64,000 bases of DNA. It comes from Burkholderia multivorans ATCC BAA-247. GTDB taxonomy: Bacteria; Pseudomonadota; Gammaproteobacteria; Burkholderiales; Burkholderiaceae. Of this stretch, positions 8,949-16,467 are shown one piece after another. The notes under the pieces were generated by a model. That model made no database searches. It saw only the letters and a list, made by a program, of their open reading frames with translations, and was not told the DNA's origin. How positions within the stretch are numbered: the stretch's first letter is position 1; the number at the start of each line of letters is the position of its first letter. A program made the position numbers and the translations under genes. Location of the stretch: assembly GCF_000959525.1 (NCBI RefSeq), contig NZ_CP009830.1:62001-126000 (forward strand). Direction: 5' to 3'.

Positions 8949-9374
8949 TCAGACGAGCGTCAGCGTGACGTCGATGTTGCCGCGCGTCGCGTTCGAGTAC
9001 GGGCAGACGACATGCGCGCGCTCGATCAGCGTCTGCGCGACCTCGCGCTCGAGGCCCGGCAGCGAGATCTTCAGTTCGACTTCGATGCCGAAGCCCTTCG
9101 GGATCGCGCCGATGCCGACGCTGCCTTCGATCGACGCGTCGGCGGGCATCGCGATCTTGTCGCGCGCCGCGACGAACTTCATCGCGCCGATGAAGCACGC
9201 GCTGTAGCCGGCCGCGAACAGCTGCTCGGGATTCGCGCCTGCACCGCCCGCGCCGCCGAGTTCGCGCGGCGTCGTGAGCTTCAGGTCCAGATTGCTTTCG
9301 GGCACCGTCGCACGGCCGTCGCGGCCGCCGGTGGCTTTTGCGTGAGCGCGGTACAGCACTTTTTCGATCGACAT
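8949..9374 (-). CDS. ohr: Organic hydroperoxide resistance protein Ohr (OsmC superfamily)
   Basis: 141 residues, full Ohr length. The two reactive cysteines are Cys60 ([10 protein letters not shown]) and Cys124 ([14 protein letters not shown]); Ohr enzymes use them with lipoylated proteins to reduce organic hydroperoxides. AAAAGGAG 7 bp before the ATG at 9374 decides the start over a longer frame to 9407. Ohr is usually controlled by the MarR-type OhrR; here a TetR gene lies upstream and its operator repeats flank the ohr promoter. Confidence 0.95.
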   Translation of the reverse strand: MSIEKVLYRAHAKATGGRDGRATVPESNLDLKLTTPRELGGAGGAGANPEQLFAAGYSACFIGAMKFVAARDKIAMPADASIEGSVGIGAIPKGFGIEVELKISLPGLEREVAQTLIERAHVVCPYSNATRGNIDVTLTLV

Positions 9375-9463
9375 GACAGGCTCCTTTTCAACGAGTGAGT
9401 GGAACAACCTTCCAACCGGGGTCGCTCGCAGGCGGCATCGTCGTCGCCGGCTTCGCGTTTGTT

Positions 9464-9479
9464 TATCTACTCATAGATA
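9464..9479. promoter_or_regulatory. TetR operator upstream of ohr
   Basis: TATCTA-CTCA-TAGATA, a perfect 6-bp inverted repeat, about 90 bp upstream of the ohr start codon. The identical 16 bp occurs at 10186-10201 in front of the tetR gene, which strongly suggests one regulator binds both. Confidence 0.8.
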
Positions 9480-9498
9480 GATAAACATCCCCAAAAAA

Positions 9499-9520
9499 TG
9501 CAGATGCCCAGGCATCTGCG
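9499..9520 (-). terminator. Possible second hairpin with T-run between tetR and ohr
   Basis: CAGATGCC-CA-GGCATCTG (9501-9518) is a perfect 8-bp stem; on the minus strand it is followed by CATTTTTT. It could stop read-through from tetR, or be an attenuator ahead of ohr. It lies between two copies of the TetR-type repeat. Confidence 0.45.
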
Positions 9521-9527
9521 CAACTTA

Positions 9528-9549
9528 GTCTATCTACCAACAGATAGAC
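9528..9549. promoter_or_regulatory. Third TetR-like inverted repeat
   Basis: GTCTATCT and AGATAGAC are perfect 8-bp arms around ACCAAC. The TATCTA/TAGATA core is shared with the two identical operators at 9464 and 10186. It lies between the tetR terminator and ohr, so it may be an auxiliary operator upstream of the ohr promoter. Confidence 0.65.
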
Positions 9550-9561
9550 AGCCAAACCCGA

Positions 9562-9583
9562 CAAAAGGGCGGCGAACCGCCCT
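9562..9583 (-). terminator. Rho-independent terminator of the tetR gene
   Basis: On the minus strand AGGGCGG-TTCG-CCGCCCT forms a perfect 7-bp stem with a stable TTCG tetraloop and is followed by TTTTG. It starts 25 bp after the tetR stop codon, so ohr must have its own promoter. Confidence 0.75.
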
Positions 9584-9607
9584 CCTTCTTGCTCACGCGC
9601 CCCGTCG

Positions 9608-10174
9608 TCAGGCCCGCGTCTTCCAGACCGCCTCGACGTCCTCGAGGCGCGCCCGCGTATGAAACAGCCGGCTCGCGAGCACGCTGCCCTGAAACGCCGC
9701 GTACAGCGCGCGCGCCGCCGCGTCGGGCTTGCCGCTGAAGCTGAGCGTGCCTTCCTTCGCGCCTTGCGCGAGCAGCTCCGCGAGCCAGCGCTCGTTCGCC
9801 TGGAAGAACGCCTGCACCGCCTGCCGCACGTTGTCGGGCAGCGACTCGATATCGGCCGCAAGCATGCCGCACAGACAGATCCGGTCGCCGTCGCCGAGCG
9901 TGCGCCCGAACAGCTTCGTGTACAGACTCAGCTTCACGTCGGCCGGCAACGACGGATCGATCGCGCGCATCGCGGCCAGCACTTCGTCGCTGTATGCCGC
10001 TACCGCTTCCAGCACGAGATCGTCCTTCGACGGGAAGTAGTAATGGATGCTCGACGTCTTCACGCCCACCAGATCGGACAGGTCGCGATAGCTGAAGCCG
10101 TTGTAGCCGCGCAGCATCATCAGCGTGATCGCGTGATCGAGAATCTGTTCGCGGACGGTCGGTTTCGTTTCCAT
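9608..10174 (-). CDS. TetR/AcrR-family regulator of the ohr operon
   Basis: 188 residues. The N-terminal HTH covers about residues 8-55 (FSYRDLSDLVGVKTSSIHYYF), followed by a helical ligand-binding domain. A close cysteine pair, Cys100 and Cys102 (DRICLCGML), sits at the domain core and could be a redox switch, which would suit control of a peroxidase; this is inference. The operator at 10186-10201 is 12 bp from its start codon, so it very likely represses itself, and the same sequence precedes ohr. Confidence 0.92.
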   Translation of the reverse strand: METKPTVREQILDHAITLMMLRGYNGFSYRDLSDLVGVKTSSIHYYFPSKDDLVLEAVAAYSDEVLAAMRAIDPSLPADVKLSLYTKLFGRTLGDGDRICLCGMLAADIESLPDNVRQAVQAFFQANERWLAELLAQGAKEGTLSFSGKPDAAARALYAAFQGSVLASRLFHTRARLEDVEAVWKTRA

Positions 10175-10185
10175 GGATCGAACTT

Positions 10186-10201
10186 TATCTACTCATAGAT
10201 A
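10186..10201. promoter_or_regulatory. TetR operator upstream of tetR
   Basis: TATCTA-CTCA-TAGATA, identical to the site at 9464-9479. It is 12 bp upstream of the tetR ATG. The ABC-transporter gene on the other strand starts 250 bp away and could also be affected, but no second copy lies close to it. Confidence 0.8.
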
Positions 10202-10452
10202 GACAGTCAAGGACTTTTTTGCGACTCGATAAAAAAGATGGCGCGCCGCCGAGCGGCCGCCGTGCCGGCATGGTTTACAACCGCCCTGCAACGCAGGCGA
10301 AACGATGCGACACTCGCAGCCGGGCGCCGCGGCCGCGACGCGATCCGCGCTCCAGCGGCCGCGCGCCGGTGCGGCCACATGCGGCCGCGCACCCACCGCT
10401 ATTGGCGTGACCGATCGGGCCCCGTCGCCCGATCGCATCAGGAGAATGATCG

Positions 10453-12306
10453 ATGTATTCGTGGTTTGAACGACGGCTGCCGACCTTCCCGCTCGAAGAG
10501 CCCGCGACGCCGCCGAACGGCTTCTTCTCGTTCGTCTGGGCCTGCACGCAGGGCGCGCGCGGCTGGATCCTGCTGATCGCGCTGACCTCGGCGGCGCTCG
10601 CCGCCTACGAAGCCGCGCTGTTTGCGATGATGGGCCGCGTGGTCGACTGGCTGTCGTCGGCGACGCCGGCGACGTTCGGCGAGCTTCACTTCGGCACGCT
10701 GGCCGGCTTCGCGGCGATCCTCGCAGGCAGCGTCGTGCTGATCGCGCTGCACACGATGGTCAAGCATCAGGTGCTCGCGATCAATTTCCCGATGCGGCTG
10801 CGCTGGCTGTTTCATCGACTGATGCTCGAACAGAGCCTGTCGTTCTATGCGAACGAATTCGCGGGCCGCGTGACGACGAAGATCATGCAGACTGCGCTCG
10901 CCGTGCGCGACGCGCTGTTCATGTCGGTCGACGTCGTGATCGGCGTGGCTGCGTACCTGCTCGGCATCCTCGCGCTTGCCGCGAGCTTCGACTGGCGACT
11001 GATGATTCCGCTCGCGCTGTGGGCGCTCGGCTACGGCGCCGCGTGCGCGTATTTCGTGCCGCGTCTCGGCCGCGTCGGCAGCGAGCAGGCCGATGCGCGC
11101 GCGCTGATGACGGGCCGCATTACCGACGCGTATTCGAACATCACGACCGTCAAGCTGTTCTCGCATACGCGCCGCGAGGCGGATCACGCGCGGCGCGCGA
11201 TGGAAGCGTTCAAGGTCACCGGCGATGCGCAGATGCGGCTCGTCAGTGCGTTCGAGATCGTCAATCATCTGCTGTCGACGGCGCTGCTGGTCGGCTCGAC
11301 GGGCCTCGCGGTCGCGCTGTGGATGCACGGCGAAGCGAGCGCAGGCGTCGTCGCCGCCGTGATTGCGATGGCGCTGCGGCTGTCGAGCTACTCGCACTGG
11401 ATCATGTGGGAGATGACCGAGCTGTTCGAGAACGTCGGCACGATCCAGGACGGCATCACGACGCTCACGCGCGTGCGCAGCGTCGTCGACGCGCGCGATG
11501 CGCGGCAGCTCGTCGTGTCGCGCGGCGAGATCGTGTTCGACAACGTACGGTTCGCGCATGACGACAACGAGAAGCCGGTGTTCGACGGGCTGAACCTCAC
11601 GATTCGTCCGGGCGAGCGGATCGGCCTGATCGGCCGCTCGGGCGCCGGCAAGTCGACGCTCGTGAACCTGCTGCTGCGCTTCTACGACGTGGACGGCGGC
11701 GCGATCCGGATCGACGGGCAGGACATCGCGCACGTCACGCAGGACAGCCTGCGCGCGGCCATTGGCATGGTCACGCAGGATACGTCGCTGCTGCATCGGA
11801 CGATGCGCGAGAACATCCTGTACGGCCGCCCGGATGCGACCGAACGGGAGATGCGCGCCGCCGCCGAGCGTGCGGAAGCGTCGGAATTCATCGAGCGGCT
11901 GCGCGACCGGCATGGGCGCTCGGGCTATGACGTCGAGGTCGGCGAGCGCGGCGTGAAGCTGTCGGGCGGCCAGCGGCAGCGCGTCGCGATCGCGCGCGTG
12001 ATGCTCAAGGACGCGCCGATTCTCGTGCTCGACGAAGCGACGAGCGCGCTCGACTCCGAGGTCGAAGTCGCGATCCAGCGCAGCCTCGACAGTCTGATGA
12101 CGGGCAAGACGGTGATCGCGATCGCGCATCGGCTCTCGACGATCGCGGCGATGGACCGGCTGATCGTGCTCGACGAAGGACGAATCGTCGAGGAAGGCAC
12201 GCATCAGCAATTGCTGCAGGCAGGCGGGATTTACGCGGCGCTGTGGGCCCATCAGAGCGGCGGGTTTCTCGGCGAGACGGCGGACGAGGCGGCACCCGCG
12301 CAGTGA
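10453..12306 (+). CDS. ABC exporter, fused permease and ATPase (MsbA/MDR type)
   Basis: 617 residues. An N-terminal six-helix membrane domain spans about residues 30-330; the nucleotide-binding domain follows with Walker A GRSGAGKST at 394-402, signature LSGGQRQR at about 503, Walker B ending Asp527-Glu528 (LVLDEATSALD) and the H-loop in IAHRLST. It should act as a homodimer exporting a lipophilic substrate or drug from the inner membrane. An AGGAGAAT site precedes the ATG. The upstream gap holds a TetR operator nearer the divergent tetR gene. A decayed near-copy of its 3' end lies at 22384-22580. Confidence 0.93.
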   Translation: MYSWFERRLPTFPLEEPATPPNGFFSFVWACTQGARGWILLIALTSAALAAYEAALFAMMGRVVDWLSSATPATFGELHFGTLAGFAAILAGSVVLIALHTMVKHQVLAINFPMRLRWLFHRLMLEQSLSFYANEFAGRVTTKIMQTALAVRDALFMSVDVVIGVAAYLLGILALAASFDWRLMIPLALWALGYGAACAYFVPRLGRVGSEQADARALMTGRITDAYSNITTVKLFSHTRREADHARRAMEAFKVTGDAQMRLVSAFEIVNHLLSTALLVGSTGLAVALWMHGEASAGVVAAVIAMALRLSSYSHWIMWEMTELFENVGTIQDGITTLTRVRSVVDARDARQLVVSRGEIVFDNVRFAHDDNEKPVFDGLNLTIRPGERIGLIGRSGAGKSTLVNLLLRFYDVDGGAIRIDGQDIAHVTQDSLRAAIGMVTQDTSLLHRTMRENILYGRPDATEREMRAAAERAEASEFIERLRDRHGRSGYDVEVGERGVKLSGGQRQRVAIARVMLKDAPILVLDEATSALDSEVEVAIQRSLDSLMTGKTVIAIAHRLSTIAAMDRLIVLDEGRIVEEGTHQQLLQAGGIYAALWAHQSGGFLGETADEAAPAQ

Positions 12307-12525
12307 GCGTCGCGGTGAAGCCGGCCGCCGGCATCGGTGCACGCCAGGCCGGCGAACGGCTTCGCGAGTGCATCCCCGTCCCGTCGCAACCGGCCGGACC
12401 GGCGCTCAGGCGCGGGCTGCGGGCGTCCCCGCGTTGAACGTCGCCCAGCACGGTGACGAGAACGAGTGCGGCAATCAGCCCGAGATGTTCGAAGAAGCCG
12501 CATGCCAAGTTCGCCCGCCACCGCC

Positions 12526-13614
12526 TTAGAACATCGTATGCACCCCGATGCGTGCAACGGCCTGGCTCGCCGAGCCGGACGCCCCGTTCGGATCGAGCAC
12601 GCCGTTGATCTGCGCATTCGCGCCGCTATTCGCGCGTTGATAGTCGGCGGACACATAGACCATCGTGCGCTTCGACAACAGGTATTGCAGCGCGGCGCTG
12701 ACCTGATGCGCATGGTTGTCGTTCACGGCCTCGTTGCCCTTCATGTACATGTATTTCGCGCCGAGAAAGACGTCCGGCCGGATCCGCCAGACCGCGCCGG
12801 CTTCGGCCATCCACACGCCGGCTTCGTTGAATGAATTGCGCACGGTGGTCAGCAAGGCCTTGGCGGTGACCGCGCCAAAGTCGTAGTGCATGCCGACGCC
12901 CCAGTTGCGCACGCTGGTCGACGGTGTCCCCGGCGTCGAGCCGTACTTCTCGTTCGTATAGGCCGCGCCGATACCCAATGCACCGGCCTCGTAGTTCAAT
13001 CCGACGCTGACGGTATTGTTCGCGCCGACGGAACCGGCCACACCGCCGAACGCATACATCACGCCGCCGGAAAACCCGCCAATCGTCGGTGAACTGTATT
13101 TGACGGAATTCGCAACGGGCTTGCTGCCCGCCGTGCGGTCCCAATCGAACGCCCCGGTCGGATTGTTCGGCAGCGCAAGCCGCTGAAACGGCCCGTTCCT
13201 GAAGCCGTACAGCCCCGTGATGTCCATCGAAATCGCGTTGCCCTTCGCGAACAGCGAATCGACCATGAAGTCGTACTGGTTACCGAGCCGGACGCTGCCG
13301 AACCGGTCGCTCTCGATGCCGACGTAAGCGTTACGGGCAAAGAGGCCCGTGCCGACGATGCTGCCGTTCGCCATCGAGAACTGGTTCACGAGCGCGAACG
13401 TCGCGTGATAGCCGCCGCCGAGATCTTCCGTGCCGCGAAGGCCGAACAGGTTCGGCGTGAAGATGCCGTCGTCGAACTTGACGTTCTTCCCGCCGCCCTC
13501 GTTACCCACATACGAAATGCCGCTGTCGATCAGCCCGAACAGCGTCACGCTGCTTTGCGCATACGCGCCCGGCGCGATGGCGAGCATCGCGACTACACCA
13601 AACCCGAGTTTCAT
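12526..13614 (-). CDS. Gram-negative general porin (OmpC-like, Burkholderia type)
   Basis: 362 residues. A signal peptide (about 1-20, cleavage AYA-QSS) is followed by the usual opening strand SSVTLFGLIDSGISYV, and the protein ends on Phe (RIGVHTMF), as needed for outer-membrane barrel assembly. It should be a trimeric 16-stranded outer-membrane pore. It lies downstream of the ABC exporter on the opposite strand, and next to the hap catabolic operon, so it may serve aromatic uptake. The 219 bp between it and the ABC gene hold no clear gene. Confidence 0.93.
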   Translation of the reverse strand: MKLGFGVVAMLAIAPGAYAQSSVTLFGLIDSGISYVGNEGGGKNVKFDDGIFTPNLFGLRGTEDLGGGYHATFALVNQFSMANGSIVGTGLFARNAYVGIESDRFGSVRLGNQYDFMVDSLFAKGNAISMDITGLYGFRNGPFQRLALPNNPTGAFDWDRTAGSKPVANSVKYSSPTIGGFSGGVMYAFGGVAGSVGANNTVSVGLNYEAGALGIGAAYTNEKYGSTPGTPSTSVRNWGVGMHYDFGAVTAKALLTTVRNSFNEAGVWMAEAGAVWRIRPDVFLGAKYMYMKGNEAVNDNHAHQVSAALQYLLSKRTMVYVSADYQRANSGANAQINGVLDPNGASGSASQAVARIGVHTMF

Positions 13615-13836
13615 CGTGTCTCCGTCTTTTTTGGAAATTCGCGAGCGGGCGTCCGCTACGTCACCGGCGCTCGCCCGATGCTTTTTTTGAAACAACACCT
13701 TCCCTGCCCCGGATCGACGACGATTCAGGGCGGCACATCCGACGTTGCTTAGTGATACTGATTCAACAGAACGAACGAAATATCACGCGCGCGTCGCTGG
13801 CTTCATCGCGTCGACGCGATTACGCGAACCCTCGAT

Positions 13837-14172
13837 TCAAGCGTCTCGGCAAATCACCCACGCCGCCGGATCGACTTCAACCGGCACGGCTTCCAGCCCC
13901 GCACCGGCGCACGGCCCGTCGATACACATCCCGTCGTCGAACCGGAACAGCGCGCTGTGATGCGCACACATCAGCACCTGCGACCGATAGCACGAAACGT
14001 TGCCCGGTACGAAGTCGAGCGGAACCGAGAAATGCGGGCAGCGGTTCACGTACGCCCACACCTGCGCCCCGCGCCGCACGACGATCACCGACCGGCCGAT
14101 GCACGCTTCATCGACGACCCGCGCCCCGCCGTCGGGCACGTCGGAGACGCGGCAGAGTTGCGTCGCGTTCAT
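13837..14172 (-). CDS. Rieske-type [2Fe-2S] ferredoxin (HapI-like position)
   Basis: 111 residues. The Rieske motifs are complete: Cys45-x-His47 (RCPHFS) and Cys69-x2-His72 (MCAHHS). The small size indicates a soluble ferredoxin that feeds electrons to an oxygenase or reactivates a ring-cleavage enzyme. It is the last gene of the hap operon. Ferredoxins in such operons can re-reduce an oxidised dioxygenase iron, which would suit HapCD; that is inference. No Rieske oxygenase alpha subunit is present in the window. Confidence 0.85.
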   Translation of the reverse strand: MNATQLCRVSDVPDGGARVVDEACIGRSVIVVRRGAQVWAYVNRCPHFSVPLDFVPGNVSCYRSQVLMCAHHSALFRFDDGMCIDGPCAGAGLEAVPVEVDPAAWVICRDA

Positions 14173-14174
14173 GC

Positions 14175-14486
14175 TCAGACTCTCCGCTCCGGGTTGCCGA
14201 GGCTCCAGTCCCACGGCCGCACCTCCACCCGCGAAAACAGCCCTTCCTTCACATAGGGATCGTTGCCGACGAACCGCATCACCGCATCGATATCATCGGC
14301 TTCGATCACAAGCAGCGTGCCGTTCATCGCATCGCCCTGCGGATCGAGCGTCGGGCCGCCGAGCCGCACGTACACGCCATGCTGAGCCGCCGAGCGCAGA
14401 TAGCTGCGATGCGTGGACCGCACGCGATCGCGCACGTCGCGCATCCCCGGCTGGTCCGTCGCGAACACCGCAAAGAATCGAGCCAT
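14175..14486 (-). CDS. YciI-family protein
   Basis: 103 residues, single YciI/muconolactone-isomerase-like ferredoxin fold, with the typical segments HRSYLRSA, GGPTLDPQG and NDPYVKEGLF. YciI-like domains often carry a His-Asp pair and appear in aromatic operons, with isomerase or dehydrochlorinase-like roles proposed; function here is unknown. It sits between the hydroxyquinol dioxygenase (5 bp) and the Rieske ferredoxin (2 bp), so it is clearly co-transcribed with them. Confidence 0.82.
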   Translation of the reverse strand: MARFFAVFATDQPGMRDVRDRVRSTHRSYLRSAAQHGVYVRLGGPTLDPQGDAMNGTLLVIEADDIDAVMRFVGNDPYVKEGLFSRVEVRPWDWSLGNPERRV

Positions 14487-14491
14487 ATCGG

Positions 14492-15364
14492 TCAGCTCCG
14501 GTCGAGCACGAAGTCGTACGTCGCTTCGCGGTACGCACCGTTGATGCCGAACCGGCGCGCCAGCTCATCGCCCGCTTCGCGCCGGCGATAGGCGACCATC
14601 AGCGACGGCTTCACGCCAAACACGGCATCCGACTGCAGGTACGCGTCTTCCTCGTCGAACAGATGCGTGACGAGCCTGCGATAGCCGGGCGCATCGATCA
14701 TGAAGTGCAGGTGTGCGGGGCGCCACGGATGCCGCCCGGTCGCGTCGAGCATCTTGCCGACCGGGCCGTCGGTCGGAATCGGATAGCTGACCGGCAGAAT
14801 CGTCGTGATCGCGTAACGCCCCTGCGCGTCGGTCCGGTAGCGGCCTCGCAAGTTGCCGTGCGGCTGCGCCGGGTCCTGTCCGGAATACATGCCGTTGTCG
14901 GCGGTCTGCCAGACGTCGAGCACGGCATCCGGCACCGGCGCACCGTCGGTGGTCAGCACACGGCCATGCACGAGCGCCGGCGTGCCGGGCGTGAGCGCCA
15001 TGTTCTCGCCATACGCGCGATCGGGCATCCCTTCGATGTAGAACGGTCCAAACACCGTCGTTTCCGTCGCACCGGTCGCCAAGCGATGGTTGATCGCGTC
15101 GACCAGCATCGACACACCGAGCGTGTCGGACAGCAGGATGAACTCCTGCCGCACGACGTCGTCGCACATCTGCCCGGTTTCGGTCAGGAAGCGAATCGCG
15201 GCCATCCACTCGGCTTCGGTCAGCTCGGTTTCGCGGACGAACGCATGCAGGTGCCGCACGAGGCTCTGCATCAGCATGCGCAAGCGCGGGTTCGGCGCGC
15301 CGTCGAAGCTGGCGACGACCTGCTCGGTCAACCGCGTATCGCCGTCGTCATGATCATTCGTCAC
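14492..15364 (-). CDS. hapG: Hydroxyquinol 1,2-dioxygenase (intradiol)
   Basis: 290 residues. It has the N-terminal dimerisation domain (LVRHLHAFVRETELTEAEW) and a catalytic domain with the Fe(III) ligands Tyr160 (NGMY), Tyr194 (PVSYPIP), His218 and His220 (RPAHLHF). The enzyme opens hydroxyquinol (1,2,4-trihydroxybenzene) to maleylacetate, the substrate of the adjacent reductase. The start is a GTG at 15364 with AAAGGAGA 6 bp upstream; no ATG fits the N-terminus. Catechol 1,2-dioxygenase activity is an alternative but the maleylacetate reductase context favours hydroxyquinol. Confidence 0.88.
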   Translation of the reverse strand: MTNDHDDGDTRLTEQVVASFDGAPNPRLRMLMQSLVRHLHAFVRETELTEAEWMAAIRFLTETGQMCDDVVRQEFILLSDTLGVSMLVDAINHRLATGATETTVFGPFYIEGMPDRAYGENMALTPGTPALVHGRVLTTDGAPVPDAVLDVWQTADNGMYSGQDPAQPHGNLRGRYRTDAQGRYAITTILPVSYPIPTDGPVGKMLDATGRHPWRPAHLHFMIDAPGYRRLVTHLFDEEDAYLQSDAVFGVKPSLMVAYRRREAGDELARRFGINGAYREATYDFVLDRS

Positions 15365-15392
15365 GTTCGTCTCCTTTGACGCGGACCGCCGC

Positions 15393-16460
15393 TCACCGCG
15401 GCGCGCGCCCTTCCCATGCATGCTGAAGCAACTCGCGGATCGCGACACATTCGATCGGCCGCGGGTTCGCATACGGATTCCGGCATGCGAGGTCGGCCGC
15501 CTCGTCAAGGCCCGCCTCCGGCATCCCGAGGTCGCCAAGCGCCGCCTGCAGCCCGAGCTGCCGGTTCAGTTCGAACAATAGCGTGCCGGCGTCGGCGGCG
15601 TCGCTACCGCCCAGCGCCCGCGCGACACGCCGCAGCGCGTCGGGCGCCGCCGCATGGTTGTAGTGCGCGGTATGCGGCAACATCGCGGCATGCGTCTGCG
15701 CGTGCGGCAGGTTGAAGGTGCCGCCGAGCGTATGACAGAGCTTGTGATGCAACGCCATGCCGACCGCGCCCAGGCACGTGCCGGCAAGCCAGGCGCCATA
15801 CAGTGCGCGGCTGCGCATCTCGCGATCGTCGGGCGCGCGAACGATCGCCGGCAATGATTCGCCGAGCGCACGTATCGATTCCTCCGCCATCAGACTGATG
15901 ACCGGGTTCGCATCGTCGGCATAGAGCGCCTCGACCGCGTGCGCCATCGCGTTGACGCCGGACGCCGCCGAGATCCCCGGCGGCAACGACAGCGTCAGCG
16001 ACGGGTCGTAAAGCACCGTGCGCGGCAGCACGCGCGGGTCGCGCCCGGTGCGCTTGAGGCGGCCTTCCGTCAGCCCGAAGATCGGCGTCATCTCCGAGCC
16101 CGCGTAGGTCGTCGGCACGGCGAGGATCGGCAGCGACGATTCGAGTGCGATCGCCTTGCCGAGCCCGATGGTCGAACCGCCGCCGATCGCGACGCAGCAG
16201 TCCGCGCCGAGTTCGACGGCCATCTCGCATGCCGCGCGTGCCACTTCGACCGGCACGTGCATCACGGCCTGCGCGCACACGCCGGCCGCGCGCTCGCCCA
16301 GTACGCGGCTCACGCGCTCCGCGAGCGGCTGCTGCTCGGGCGTCGACAGGATCAGCGCCCGCTGCACGCCGAGTGCATTCAGCTCGTCCGGCAGCCGTTC
16401 GAGCGCGCCCCATTCGAAGACGACGCGCGAAGGCGTTCCCTGGTAGACGAAGCGCTCCAT
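15393..16460 (-). CDS. hapF: Maleylacetate reductase
   Basis: 355 residues of the iron-alcohol-dehydrogenase family, NAD(P)H-binding GGGST (CVAIGGGSTIGLGKAIAL) and metal-site region HHKLCHTLGGT. It reduces maleylacetate to 3-oxoadipate, feeding the tricarboxylic acid cycle. It receives maleylacetate from both HapE (hydroquinone branch) and HapG (hydroxyquinol branch). It starts 7 bp after the hapE stop codon and is 28 bp from hapG. A paralogue at 6353-7411 sits in a decayed version of this same gene order. Confidence 0.93.
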   Translation of the reverse strand: MERFVYQGTPSRVVFEWGALERLPDELNALGVQRALILSTPEQQPLAERVSRVLGERAAGVCAQAVMHVPVEVARAACEMAVELGADCCVAIGGGSTIGLGKAIALESSLPILAVPTTYAGSEMTPIFGLTEGRLKRTGRDPRVLPRTVLYDPSLTLSLPPGISAASGVNAMAHAVEALYADDANPVISLMAEESIRALGESLPAIVRAPDDREMRSRALYGAWLAGTCLGAVGMALHHKLCHTLGGTFNLPHAQTHAAMLPHTAHYNHAAAPDALRRVARALGGSDAADAGTLLFELNRQLGLQAALGDLGMPEAGLDEAADLACRNPYANPRPIECVAIRELLQHAWEGRAPR

Positions 16461-16467
16461 CGCGACC

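Noticed and set aside
10438-12342. 634-residue minus-strand open frame opposite the ABC exporter
   Set aside because: The exporter on the plus strand has all ABC motifs; the antisense product is a charged low-complexity shadow.
12416-12508. Short hydrophobic stretch on the minus strand (FFEHLGLIAALVLVTVLGDV) between ABC exporter and porin
   Set aside because: It resembles the end of a DoxX-like membrane protein, but it is under 35 residues, has no start and no flanking match, so I could not support it as a relic.
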